DNA of 64,000 bases, from positions 38,918,059 through 38,982,058 of the forward strand of contig NC_064755.1 of the NCBI RefSeq assembly GCF_011397635.1. Direction: 5' to 3'. The position numbers were made by a program, and so were the translations under genes. Source of the stretch: Epinephelus fuscoguttatus. Taxonomy: Eukaryota; Chordata; Actinopteri; Perciformes; Serranidae. Below, piece by piece: positions 13,163 to 26,510 of this stretch. Under the pieces are notes generated by a model, which saw nothing but the letters and a program-made list of their open reading frames with translations, was not told where the DNA came from and ran no database searches. The number at the start of each line of letters is the position of its first letter. Position 1 is the first letter of the stretch.

Positions 13163-16100
13163 CAGTGCGTTCGATGTGTCTCGACAGCAGAAGTGGCAGA
13201 TCCAGGAGCAGCAGCTGAAGCTACAGATCGCTCAGCTGGAGACGGCGCTGAAGGCCGACCTTGTCGACAAAAACGAAATCCTTGACAAAATCAAGGCTGA
13301 GAGAGGTGCTGCTACTGCTCATAGCTTTATATTATAACTGCTCTGCATGATGATTACTGAATACACTCACTGTGTTTCTGTGTAGGTCGTGAAAGTCCAG
13401 GAGAGTCAACAAAACTGATCATAATTTTCTTTTTGATAATTTATAACTGGACTTTTGTCTGATCTGACTAGAATATTAAAAGTGAGTTTAACCCATGATT
13501 TAATCGACATGATTGATTTTTCAGACTCAAATGAAAAGCTGACAGAAGAAAATAAGAAACTTCAGCTCCAGTTTCTGGAACAGAAGCAGCAGCTGGAGGA
13601 ACTCAATGATCGTTTAAAATTCTACAGCAGGGTAAGACTGTAAAATTAATAATAATATTAACAATGAAATGTACCATTTAGTTCTTCTGCATCTAAAGAG
13701 TTTAATTTTTGGTCTTTGTTAAAGGAGAACGAGTACGATGTGGCTGAACTCACAGAGGCGCTGCTGCTCATTAAGGTCAGAACTTTTAAATATACACAGT
13801 ATGACACTGATCACTGTGAGTTAATGAGTGAATTAAATTCAAATGACTCCTGTACTGAGTAATAAATCTATAGGAGGTTGATGGTGACAGGTTTATGTTA
13901 TGGTTGTGTTCATACCTTCATGATGAACCTGCTTCTTCCCACCACATCTCCCTCCCGACTCTACACTTTAAGGCAAGGCAAGGCAAGGCAAGTTTATTTG
14001 TAGAGCACAATTCGTACACAAAGTAATTCAAAGTGCTTTACAGAACAAGAAAATGCATTAAAATCACAATACAAAATAAAAACATAAATAATCATTATAA
14101 AATGAACTTTAAAAGAGAAGAGTGCAGATAAGATCCTTTCAGTCATATGCACAGTGAAATAGAGCTGTTTTGAGCATAGATTTGAACATTGTCAGAGTAG
14201 AGGCCTGTTTCACATCTTCAGAAAGACTGTTCCAGATTTTAGCTGCATAAAACTGGAATCCTGATTCCCCATGTTTAGTCCTGACTCTGGGCACCAGCAG
14301 GAGGCCGGTCCCTGAGGTCCTCAGAGTCCGAGATGGTTCATATGGCACTAACATGTCAGAGATGTACTTTGGTGCTAGGCCGTGGAGAGACTTGTACACA
14401 AGCAGAGCTGCTTTAAAGTCTATTCTCTGAGCCACAGGAAGCCAGTGTAGAGACCTGAGCACAGGACTAATGTGCTCGTACTTCCTGGTTCTGGTCAGGA
14501 CTTTAAATTTTGTCTCCTTCTCCTCAGGAGCGTAAATCCCAGAGGAGTGGAGATCTGGGCTTCCTGAAGGAGGAGCAGGAGGGAGGCGGCAGCAGCTCAG
14601 AGAACGCCATCCGAGAGCTGCGAGCCGCTCACGCTGAAACCATCCAGGAGCTGGAGAAGACCAGAAACCTCCTCAGCGTGGAGAGCAACATCTGCAAAGA
14701 CTACAAGGTCACCTGCACAACAACGTTCTTCATACTTTTTCTATCCTTTATCGTCAACTTTTCTTGTCATCTCTCTACATTATCCAGTAAAGTCACAAAA
14801 AAACAACGTGGTAATCAATGTGTCCTTAAAATGTGAATGAAACTATAGATGCTCAGTGTGTTGTGACTCTGTCCTCTTGGTGATGAAGGCGGAGCTGGAC
14901 GCTGTGAAGAAGAAGATGGACAGTAACAGAGTGGAGAGTGAGCAGCAGCTGGAACGACAGGCCGCTCTGCTCGACACGAGAGCCACCAAGATCAAGAAAC
15001 TGGAAGGTTTTTATTCATCAAACAAATCTTCCTCCTCATGTTTGTTATGTTGAAAAATTTGACCAAACTCTCAAAGACTTAAACTGAAGACATTACCTCT
15101 GTATTTTTATTTTTATTTATTAGTTTTGACAGTTAGTAAAGTGTTTTTTCACACCTGTTTTTTAGTTTAGTTTTGCGTCTTTATAATAACCTTGACACAC
15201 GCACATGACTCTGTAGTTAAAGAAACTGTCGTGAGTTTTGATGTGTAACTGTCCAGTGACAGGTTGTATTGTGAAGTCTTTGTTGGTGCCTCAGCTCTGA
15301 TCATCTCTGAACTCAAACTCTCTGTCCTCCCCGCTGCTCCTCAGCTCAGCTCAGAGACATCGCCTACGGTACCAAAACCTACGTCTTCAAACCAGACATG
15401 ACAGACGAAGATGAGGCGGATGAGTTTAATGAAACTTTTCACCTGGAGCGTGGAGAGAACCTTCTGGAGCTTCAGATAGTCAGCGCCACGCTCTCTCCAT
15501 CCGCCCTGCAGGCTCTGGGTGACGTTGAACCCTCCACCTTCTGTACATACTCCTTCTATTTGTTTGAGCTGCACTCCACTCCGGTGGTGACAGGCCAGAG
15601 ACCCAAATATGGCTTTACCTCTAAGTACGTGGTGAGCATGGATGAGCAGTTCCTGGAATATCTGCACAGACAGTCTGTGACTGTGGAGCTGCATCAGGCT
15701 CTGGGGTTAGACTGGAGGACGCTGGCCACTGGGCAGCTCCGTCTGCAGCCGCTGCTGGAGCAGGACGGAAAAGTTCATGGCACCATGCCGCTGGTCGGTG
15801 AGTAGGACAAGATCAAACTTACTATTCCTGTGCAGGAAGTGATAGAATATTAAAAAAACATAATACAAACTGAAAGAGTCACACAGACAGTCTGCAGAAG
15901 TGTTTTGTAAAGAGTATTTTCCTCCTGGAGTCTAAAGAGGCATGGTTAGCTGCACAGGGATCTGCAGGTCCAGATCCTCAGATCCACTGTGTCAAAACAT
16001 TTTGTCTTTTGTGACCTTGAGGCTCTAAACCTTCATCTGCTCCTGTGTGGCTGTGTGAAGTTTTACTCTTGAGTGCTTCTCCATAAAAACAAACCAAAAC

Positions 16101-19100
16101 ACATTCTCTACAAAAATCAGGACAATCCTTACTTTTAGATTTTATTATTTTTTATGCCGCAAACAACTAATGATTCCACAAAGTTGTCATAATAATAATC
16201 AAACTTAATTTATGTAGGACATGTTATATAAAAAAGGCAACACAATTTGCTTCACAGTGGCTGAAAAAAAAACAAAACATGTAAAAAGACTGTCTGTTTT
16301 TAATGTTCTAATTTCTTTCATCAAAGAAAGAAAAAAAGATTCACAAAGAAATAAAGTTAACAGTAAATAAACCAGAATAAATTTTGTGGATGAAGTTAAA
16401 ATATTTAAAAAACCTTTATAGTTAAAGGAACAGTGTGTAAAATTTAGAGGGATATAGTGGCATCTAGTGGTGAGGATTGCAGACTGCAACCAGCTGAAAC
16501 TTCTCCTGGTTGTAATTCCTTCAGTGTTCATTGTTCAGGAGGTTTTAACCAGGAGCTGGATTTTCCACAGAGGTCTCTTCCTCTTCAAAACAAACAGACC
16601 AGGTGATTTAAACCAGTAAAAATACTGTATAAAGCAGTTCCACCATAATAAGTTTGTGTTTCTCTGACACTGATTGGCATGTCGAAGATGGGCGGCTCGC
16701 CCAGCAGCTGCTATTATGAGCTCTCCTGTTTTTTTTCTGATAACTTAAGATCCAGATTTTCAGGAGGTTTTTACCAAGAGCTAAATTATCCACAGAGATA
16801 TTTTCCTCTCCAAAATAAATGCAACAGGGTTCTCATTTGGTAGGATCCCTACTAAAAATTCACATACGGACAAAAGCCGAAAAATTATGTTTGCCAAAAA
16901 ATATTCAGTTTATACAATCAGGCTTCCACCTCACCATCTGTTTCGCCAATTTTCTTTCTCCACTATGTTCATAAGCATGGGTCAAAGCCTCTCCCATCAA
17001 GTCTGTTTTTATACATCACAAGTTTTGTGTGGGAAGTGGCGTACGCCTCTTTTAGGCCTCGTTTTGTGAGTACGCTGTGTTTTCAATAAGACCCCAGGTG
17101 ATTTAAACCAGTGAAAACAATGATTGAAGCAGTTTCACGCTACAAAATCCCTATGTAGAGATAAAGAGTTCATTCTGAGGTAAAGAAAGCATAATGGTTT
17201 CTTAACTTCAGGTGATTATATACTAAAGAAAACATACTTATTATATTATATTCTATTTCTGACAATATATCCCCATAAAGCCTACGCACTGGACCTTAAA
17301 ACAGTTTTCTTTTTAAAGTTTGTAATTGAGCTTCACAATCTCAGATGTACAACAAAACAAACAAAGAAAATATGAATCATAGCAGAGTGTTTAAAACAGG
17401 TCTGGAGGTGAACTGACCTGATCACAGACCTCTGCGGCTGTTGTTAAAAACATGTCTGCATGTGTTTGTCAGGTACGTGTGATGATGCTCGGTCCTTTGG
17501 CTCTGTGGATTACTGGGTGAGGCTGAGGGTCCCGATGACAGAGACCATCCGCCTGTTTAAAGAGAAGGTGAAGGCTGTGGGCTACATCAGCACTGCTCTG
17601 AGCCAAGACGCACAGGTACCTGCAGGAAGAGGAAAACTACACATTATTACAGCCTGGTTTTTTTTTTTCTTTATGTACTCTCCAAAGCAAGTTGCAGTGA
17701 ACATGAGCAGTCACGTGATCAGACAGTTAACAAACCAATAGTAACCAATAGAATCCTCATTTCACAGAGGAACTGAGTGAACATGAAAACAATAAGTCCA
17801 GCAGGTCAGAGCTGAACCTGTCTGTAAACTTATGGATGTTTTGAACTGTCAGTTTCCGTCTTTGTTTTCTCTCCCAGATCAGTTTGACTGAGCTGAGAGT
17901 TTGTTTACAACCTCTCATCGTGTTTCCAGACTCATCACACTTATTTTTAGCAGTTTGTTTGGTCTGTAGAATATTTTAAAACTGATGGTCTGAGCTACAA
18001 AAATAAAACCCATGTTGTGACAGACTGTAGTTTTGCTTTAATCCTCTGACTTTCTTTTCTGAAACAACACAGACTGACTGCAGGTTTGTGCGGAATGATG
18101 TAACCTTTGGTTTCTGCCCCTCAGCTGCAGACAGCCGGCGGCGGCTGGAACGAACTCTCCATCACAGTCGGACGCTGCAGAGACCTGAAGAAGTCCAGAG
18201 GCTCCCAGCAGCCGAGCCCCTACGTGGTCTACAAGTTCTTTGACTTCCCTGACTACCCGACCACCACTGTCCACAACTGCTGCGACCCCGTTCTCAATGA
18301 CCTCAAGTCCTACTGCGTCTCGATGGATACGGATCTGGACCAGTACCTGAAGTCTGAGATGCTTCTGTTCTACGTGTTCGACTACAAAGAGGAGCAGATG
18401 GATACGTACATGGGGAAGGCCAGAGTGCCTCTGCTGTCACTGGCCAAGGACCAGCCCGTCACTGGTGAGCATCGACTGGGTCTGTGTCCCTCTGCTGGGA
18501 CCTCAGTGTCACAGCTGCTCTTGGGACAGATGCATAAAGGATGTGTACGCACAAAAACATGCGTACGCCTCTTCCCACACATTAACTGGTCTTTATAAAG
18601 GACGAATATAAACACCTCACACATTCTTCAGAGTAGGCGTACACATGGTTTACATGGAGATATCTTCAGCTGATGATGAGGAGGAGATTGAATATAATTT
18701 AAGAGACGGATAACGTTGTTTTTAGATTGTTTGCCAGTTTCACTGATTGTATTATTATTTTTTGTTACACAGCGATCGGTTAAATGTCAATGAACTGTCC
18801 CTTCAACACCACAAAGCTCAAACAAGAACTACTTAAAAAACATCCTCTTTGATACAGTTTGAAGTTTAGACAAATATTTTAGCGAAGAACTGTAAAAAAT
18901 GAAAGTAAAATAAAAGTGGAGTTTTGAGCAACTTCCTCCACTCTGTTTTGTAACAAAGATCGGTCCTGCTGTTTGTCTCGCAGGTGTGTTTGAGCTGACT
19001 GATCCCTCTGGACTCCCCGCCGGACACATTGAAGTGACGCTGAAGTGGAAGTTCACATACGTCCCTCCATCAGGCTCCATCATGACTGTTAAAGAGTTAA

Positions 19101-22100
19101 TCCCAACAGAGACAGAAATCAAACCAGAGCAGGATCAGCACAGAGTGGAGGATGAGAGGAAAGAGAAAGATGTTGATGAGACACTGCAGGAGGAAGACAA
19201 ACACCGTCCTCATCAGCCCGCCTCGCTTCCTAAGGTCGCTGCGTCGAAGGTATATAGGTGTATAAATTTATAACAGTGGAAACACAAGTGATGAGATTTA
19301 TTTGTTCTCAGTGTGAAATACTGCTCTCTGGATGATTTCAAGAAATGTTAATACCGACCTTAAAAGGTGTTTCCGACAAACTTTATTCCATTAATCTGAG
19401 TGTTTTCCTCCCATCAGGCCCCGCTGCCAAAACTCAGACAGAGGACGCACCTAAAGGACGGACTGACGGCCAAAAAGGTCACATTCATAGATCCCTCAGC
19501 TGCACATGACCAGGTGAGATTTTAACTTCAGCTACTGCGAAAACATTTGTGTCCTGTTTTATGTGTTTTGTTTCTGGAACAGTGATGAACCAGAGTTATA
19601 GTGTCTCTCCAGTGTCTTCAGTTTTTAGAAACAAATATAAGTGGAAATATTTTTTACCTATTATAAATTGGTTAAATGTTTCTGTCCTTTTATCTTGTGT
19701 CAGGTTGAGGACAGTGGCTCAGCAGGTGTAAGTGTGCCTGCAGAGAGGAGAGACACATTATCACCTGCTGTAAAGGTAAACTCACAAAGTCTCTGTCTGA
19801 TTTGGTCTGCTATCAAACCAAATGCTTCTTCACTTCACCTAAAAATCATACTGTAATAACAAAAGAAAAAAAATACATATCAAAGTGTATCTGTTACCTC
19901 ATTTACCTTTAGAGCAATGGTTTCCAAGTAGTCCCATCACAGGGACCAAGTGATTAAAAAAATTAATCTAATTAATTACCTGCTCTGTGATTAATTGATC
20001 TAAATGTATTAAATTAATCACTTTTTTCTATTAAAGTTTTAATAAAATTTTGATTCAAATGAATTTTGGTAGATGTGTTGTAGCAAAGCTAAGATTTTGG
20101 ACACAATTGTCCCCCTGTCCTCTACTACTGAAACTGGTCTGCAGTCCATTTTGCAAGGGAATTAGTCCATCAGCTGACTCAGTCTGATTGTCTGGTCGAG
20201 TGTGGCTTGACGAGGCTGGCTGCTAGCGCTAGCATCAGAGGCTGTGTTAGTCCAGGTTCCCTGCTAAATGCTTTGTGTTGAGGTGATATTTCAGGCTTTA
20301 AGTTCTCCGATGGTACAAAAATTCGTTACAGCAGATATTGCAGAGAACGGTGCTCCAATCAACAGTTCCATCTGGGTGTTCCGGGCGACGAGCAGTGTCG
20401 TCTCGTCTGCCGCCATCATGTGACAAAGCCACTGTGGCCTTAAGTGACACACCGGGTCAAATGACACCATGGAATGTGATTAATCAGCGTTAATTCTTTT
20501 AACGTATTATTTTTTTGGTCATTAATTAATTGAAATTAACGCATTACTTTGACAGCCGTACTCCTTAGTCATTAGTTCAAGGTCCAAACAGTTCAGTACA
20601 ATCAGCGTCATATCTGCGTTTGGACATGTCTTTGAGGTCATTTCCTGTCTCTGTTAAGTAGCTGTCACTCACTCTACAGCAGGAAATGTTGTGGCAAACT
20701 TGTTTCAGACTCAGGCCAGATTAGTCTAAAACAGTAGCTCAGCAATCTACAAAAATCAACTTTAAAGTACTCAGAAACAAACCACACTGGATGCCCAAAC
20801 ACAAAGTCTGTTGCAAAGCAGAGTTTATTCTGTTCTACAAGACAGCAAAACCAACAAACTCAAGCCTGGTCATGGGAGCAGACTGACTTGCAATGAACAA
20901 TACATGCCATTCTCAGTTCTCTAGGGGCGGGGGAGCCCCTTCTTTCCTTTGGCCATTCAACTCAGTCAATTCTAATAGTGTCTGGCAAATTAGAGAAACT
21001 ACACATAGTCATGCCTGGCTGCATCTGCCACCAATTTGTCCAGAATTTCCCTGGGTGCATTTTTTAAAAACTGTTAACATCAAGTCCCTGTCCGGACCAA
21101 ATGCGGAGCATGGACTGGTGGCTGGAGAGGTGCCCTTGAGCAAGGCACTGAACCCCCCAACTGCTCGGGGCGCCTGACCAAGGCAGCCCCCTCACTCTCT
21201 CCACTTCGTGGTCCTGTTTGTGTGTGTATTTCGGACCTGTGTATTAATGACAACGGAGTGAAAAAATTGAATTTCCCCTCAGGGGGATTAATAAAAGTAT
21301 ATATATTAAAAAAAACATAAAGCCCATAAACAGGTCAGCCTTCTCATGGTGCACGTCAGCCCTGTCACCCGCCATCAGCCCCATGACAACCTGCACTGGG
21401 ACAATGATATTCTTCAGTCCCATCACAAGTCACCACAGAGCCAACTGCAGACGGAATGCGTGACTACACATACAATGGGATTATTATAACTGCACACAGT
21501 GTAAAGAATACATATTTGTTATAGTCCCTCAGTTCTTGGTGTCATAGGTTCAACAAGGTGCTGGAAACATTCCTCAGAGATTTTGGTCCATATTGACATG
21601 ATGACATCACACAGTTGCTGCAGATTTGTCGGCTGCACATCCATGATGTGAATCTCCCGTTCCACCACATCCCAAAGGTGCTCTATTGGACTGAGATCTG
21701 GTGACTGTGGAGGCCATTGGAGTACAGTGAACTCATTGTCATGTTCAAGAAACCAGTTTGAGATGATGTGAGCTTTGTGACATGGTGCGTTATCCTGCTG
21801 GAAGTAGCCATCAGAAGATGGGTACACTGTGGTCATAAAGGGATGGACACGGTCAGCAACAATACTCAGGTAGGCTGTGGTGTTTAAACCATGCTCAGTT
21901 GGTACTAAGAAAATCTCCCCCACACCACCAGCAGCAGCCTGAACCGCTGATACAAGGCAGGATGGATCCATGCTTTCATGTTGTTTACACCAAATTCTGA
22001 CCCTACCATCTGAATGTGGCAGCAGAAATCCAGACTCATCAGACCAGGCAATGTTTTTCTAGCCTGGTTCCAGACCATAGACCCCGCCCACTCAACTGAG

Positions 22101-25100
22101 TAGGCTTGCATCTCTGGTCTGGCATACTTCAATGAATTTGCGATTTATCTCGTCCGAACGATAGACGGACCAATGAACGCCGGGGGTGGGGGCGGGTCTA
22201 GCGATTAGCCAATCAGCGCCACGCTGATGTCAAGCTGTACACCGGTGGGTAACTGGTGAGGATAGCAACAATGGCGACCGCTACAGATCCTACAGACCAC
22301 ATTAACGATGCTATCGAGGTATTTCGCCACTACTCGCGTTAATGGAGGACCAAATTAAGGAAGCTGCTAAACTGGATTTAATGGCGATGCAGCTGGGCGT
22401 GCACAACGACGGAGACATTTTAAATGGGCAATGCTCGCTTGTTTTCGGCACCCCCAAGGCATGGATACTAATGACGTCAGATTCTGGGTGAGTCGTTGAT
22501 CTCTACTGATTGGTTAGGGAAAAAATCAAATTCCCTCCCCCTTGTAAATCGCCTTCACTGGAAGCCATGTCAGACTGAAGGTTCTGGGAGCTTCAGTCTG
22601 ACACTCAGGCTAACGTTTTTCCAATCTTCTATTGTCCAGTTTTGGTGAGTCTGTGTGAACTGTAGCCTCAGTTTCCTGTTGTTAGCTGACAGGAGTGGCA
22701 CCTGGTGTGGTCTTCTGCTGCTGTAGCCCATCTGCTTCAAGGTTGGACAAGGTGTTGTTGCTTCAGAGATGGTCTTCTGCAGACCTTGGTTGTAACCAGT
22801 GGTTATTTGACTTCCTGTTGCCTTTCTATCATCTTGAATCAGCCTGGCCATTCTCCTCTGACCTCTGGCATCAACAAGGCATTTTCACCCAGAGAACTGC
22901 TGCTCACTGGATATTTTCTCTATTTGGGACCATCCTCTGTAAACCCTACAGATGATTGTGGTGAAAATCCCAGTAAATACTCAGACCAGCCCGTCTGGCA
23001 CCAACAACCATGCCACGTTCAAAGTCACTTAAATCACCTTTCTTCCCCATTCTGATGCTCCATTTGAACTTCAACAGGTCGTCTTCACCATGTCTACATG
23101 CCTAAATGCATTGAGTTGCTACCACGTGATTGGCTGATTAGCTATTTGTGTTAACAAGCAGTTGAATAAGTGTACCTAATGAAGTGTCTGGTTAGTGCAT
23201 GTCCCTATGCTCTAAACAATTAATACTTTTATTGTGAATTAAAAGTAACATTCGTTGAATAATAAAACACACACTTCATACTTGATATGTTGATTATTGT
23301 ATTATAAGGTTACACACACTTTTGGACCTCAACCCACCAGTTGGGAACCACTGCTTTAGAGGGTTCATATTCAGGAAGTGGACTCATTTAAACACCCTTG
23401 TTAAGTGAAATAGCGAAACTGCAGCTCAAAACCATTTTTACCTTGAAACCCACTCAGTCTGGCCACACTGATTGAGCCTGTTGTGGTAATTTTAAATTCA
23501 CAAATCAATGAATCAGAGTTTCACTCCAGTCATTTCAAGAATAATCTAATTTTCTTTGTAGCAGATGTGTAATAAATCAGTCACCTTTGACTTTGGGCCT
23601 TTTTCCGGCATTACGTTTTGTGTTTGCAGGTCGTGACAGAGGCGACTCCAGCTGCTCAACGCACCGCAAGGGAAGAGGATGATGAAGAAGAGTCTCACGT
23701 CTCCGAAGGTCAGCTGGTCCCGGCCAGCTCTCAGTCCTACTCCGACGACTCTGAAATCTCCGAGGAAATTCTCCAAGGTGAGGAGATATTGATTAACTGA
23801 ATCACTCTATGATCGATTACAACTGACAGTTAGTTTCCTCGTGTTAAATCCGTCTGGGTTTAATAAAACTGAATATAATACTGTTAAATAATGAATGATG
23901 GTGTTGTGGTGTGGACTCCACCGAAGTTTCCTGCTTCCCTATTCAAGTCTCTGTTTACAGAACACTGTATGATACTTGTTGTATTTGGATTTACACACAG
24001 TGGAGAGAAAACAATTGCTGTTTTAAATCGAGGGTCAGACTCCAACATCGTCTCCCCAAACTCTCTCTGTCTTAAAGCTGCAAATGTTTTTGTTTTCCTG
24101 AGCAGAACAGACATTAATATTGAATGTGGCTGACAGTAATCTTTAGAGCAGCCTTCATAAATGTTAACGACAGCCCTCTGAGAGACAGCCAACATCTCAC
24201 TCACCTTACGGAACATCTGTAAACATTCTGATGCCAAACACAGTTTAGGAAAATGATGCATTCAGACCTTTTTTATTTCCTTCTTAAAGAGATGCTCCAG
24301 TCAGTCTGCTTCTGTTGTTCCGGTGATTGATCTGCTTCCTGTCTTAACCTGTGCAGATGTTGAGGAGGCCTCGGCAGCCAGAGAGGATCAGAGTGAATCG
24401 ACTCAGTCCGACAGCGATGACTGCATTGTTCACGGGCAGACCGCGGGGAGGAAGGTCAGTGTTTACCTGTGCAGGGGTGGAACAGAAGGAAGAAGGGTTG
24501 TTGTTGATCTCCAGCGCTGGAAACAAAAAAAAACACGGCTGAACTTGTGTTTTCATTGTGAAGGTGTTTTGTTTTTGTTGAGGTTCACTTCGATTTTTTA
24601 GTCTGTGTACAAGCAGAAGGTTGTTTCTGAATCTGAGTTTACACCACAAACTTTTAACTGAAGTCAGCCTGCTGTCATTATACACAAGATGCATAATCAA
24701 CAACATAAACGAATGCAAATGTAAATTATTTCCATCATCAAATAACCTGCTAGTTATCGCCTTGATTAATTATTTAGTCCATGTAAAAAAATATTTATCA
24801 CTCTGTCTTCAAATATTTTGTTTTGTCTGAGTCAAAAACACAACTGTAAAGGTGCTTTCACACCTGCCCTGTTTGATTCGGTTCAGTCAAACTCAAGTTA
24901 GTTTGCCTCATAAGTGCGGTTCGTTTGGGCAGGTGTGAACACAGCAATCACACTCGGGTGCGCACCAAAACAACTGGACTGAGACCTTCTTGAAGAGGTG
25001 GTCTCAGTCTGGTTACAAATGAACTCTGGTGCAGTTTGCTTGTGGTGAGGACGTGTTCCGACTTGGATGTGAACCAACTGCAGTCACATGACACATTGTT

Positions 25101-26467
25101 TGGGTTAAACATGAGCATGTTACAGTCCTGGAGGATTATTAATGTGCACCTCCTCCTGTACTGCCTTAATATGCACATTCAGCACATCCAATGCATCAAA
25201 ACATTGTTTTCTAGTTGGAGCCGCGCCTCGTTTTCAAACTGTATGGTTTGACTAAAATGAACAATGACAGCAATATAGTCCACGATGAGCAGCGCTAAAA
25301 TCAACCTGCGTAGTTGTCCCTCCATTGTGACATTAGAAGGTGTCACATTTATCTTGCCAGTGTACTCTTCTTCAACGTTTGCTTTACTTCCTGGATTTTT
25401 CCCACACGGAAATTCTGACCAATCAAGAGCAGCTTTCTCACATGAGGCATTTGATCTGGTCCGCTTGTAAATGCTGCCGTGAGAACATGAACCAACTCTA
25501 GGCAATTATACAAATTTGTAAGAAAGTTAGTCCCTGATTCAGACCAAAACAAGACAACTCTAGGTCTGAAAGCACCCTGAGTGAAGGAGAAGCAGCACTT
25601 TCTCATATTTGAGAAACAAGAAAAACATTCTCATATGTACGCAATAATGTGTAAAAGCCATCGAGCATTAATGCTGTGATTAAACTAATAATTGATGTAA
25701 ATGTATAAACTCTGCTGCATGTGTTGGTCCTCAGCCGTCAGAGAGAGTGCGGGTGGAGGTGGTGTCTCTGAGCCTGAAGCCAGAGTCTCGGGTGTCCCGG
25801 GATGACAGCGTGGTGCGTCTTTTTGTTGAGTACTCTCTGCTGGACCTGCCCACAGAGGAAACCCCCCTGTCCCTCCCCAAACCCCCCCAAGGCAAGAGCA
25901 TCAACTACAACTACAGCAAAGGTGAGAACCTGTACTACGACTACATGTACTGAGTCCACCAGCACTGGAATTTACTGTTTATCAGACCACAGCTGAGACA
26001 AGAATTAATGAGCTAACGCAGCCTGCAGACCCTACACCTCACTCCCCACCACTGGGACTGAAACAGTTTGCCTCTCTGGCTTCTCTTATGGACAAACACA
26101 GGCAGAGTCCTGATTGTAAAGTTCAGAATCAGTATTTCATCATGACTACAGGAAGGGGGTTACAGCACAGGCAAATGACTGATGTTGTTATCCACAGACC
26201 AGAATGATGTAACAGGTAAGAATGACTGATGATTGATTTGACTGACACATGGTTTCTGAAAGACAATAGAAAAATAAGGATGGAAGCAAAGGCACTCACC
26301 ATAAATGTAGCCGAAATAGCACAAATGAAACACACTGACACTCAACAATAATTATTAAAGCTGTAAACGAGGTGCTAAAATAGCATTAATAGTTGACGGT
26401 TGCTGTGGTTAACACTTGTGATTATTAATTTACTGAACAAAGTACAAACCCAGTAACACACTGAGGC

Positions 26468-26510
<43 letters not shown>

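Larger units (their letters stand above)
6568..15006 (+). other. rpgrip1l: rpgrip1l exons 1-13: N-terminal coiled-coil region
   Basis: Residues about 40-570 are rich in Glu, Gln, Lys and Leu, with long stretches lacking proline. Examples are the exon 3 segment [15 protein letters not shown], exon 5 ([21 protein letters not shown]), and exons 9-10 ([19 protein letters not shown] and [18 protein letters not shown]). This is the coiled-coil scaffold known in the family, which mediates oligomerisation and transition-zone anchoring. Exon 11 is only 51 nt. Exon 9 follows directly after a GT microsatellite. The intron before exon 12 carries a LINE tail on the opposite strand. Confidence 0.88.
15345..19249 (+). 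other. rpgrip1l: rpgrip1l exons 14-17: two C2 domains
   Basis: Exon 14 (453 nt, residues about 571-722) encodes most of the first C2 domain, with [20 protein letters not shown] and [17 protein letters not shown]; exon 15 finishes it with [10 protein letters not shown]. Exons 16-17 (residues about 770-971) encode the second C2 domain, with [26 protein letters not shown] and [10 protein letters not shown]. In the family the second C2 domain binds nephrocystin-4. The calcium-ligand pattern of classical C2 domains is not obvious here, as in other RPGRIP1 proteins. A 2.3-kb intron with an MITE and a smaller one separate these exons. Confidence 0.88.
19915..23353. mobile_element. hAT-type element with 8-bp target duplication, host to nested insertions
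   Basis: An identical 8-bp CTTTAGAG flanks both ends (19907-19914 and 23354-23361). The left end CAATGGTTTCCAA and the reverse-complemented right end CAGTGGTTCCCAA are terminal inverted repeats. The interior is mostly other repeats: a second hAT-like remnant, a SINE and a Tc1 copy. It fills most of rpgrip1l intron 19. No hAT transposase is visible. Confidence 0.75.
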
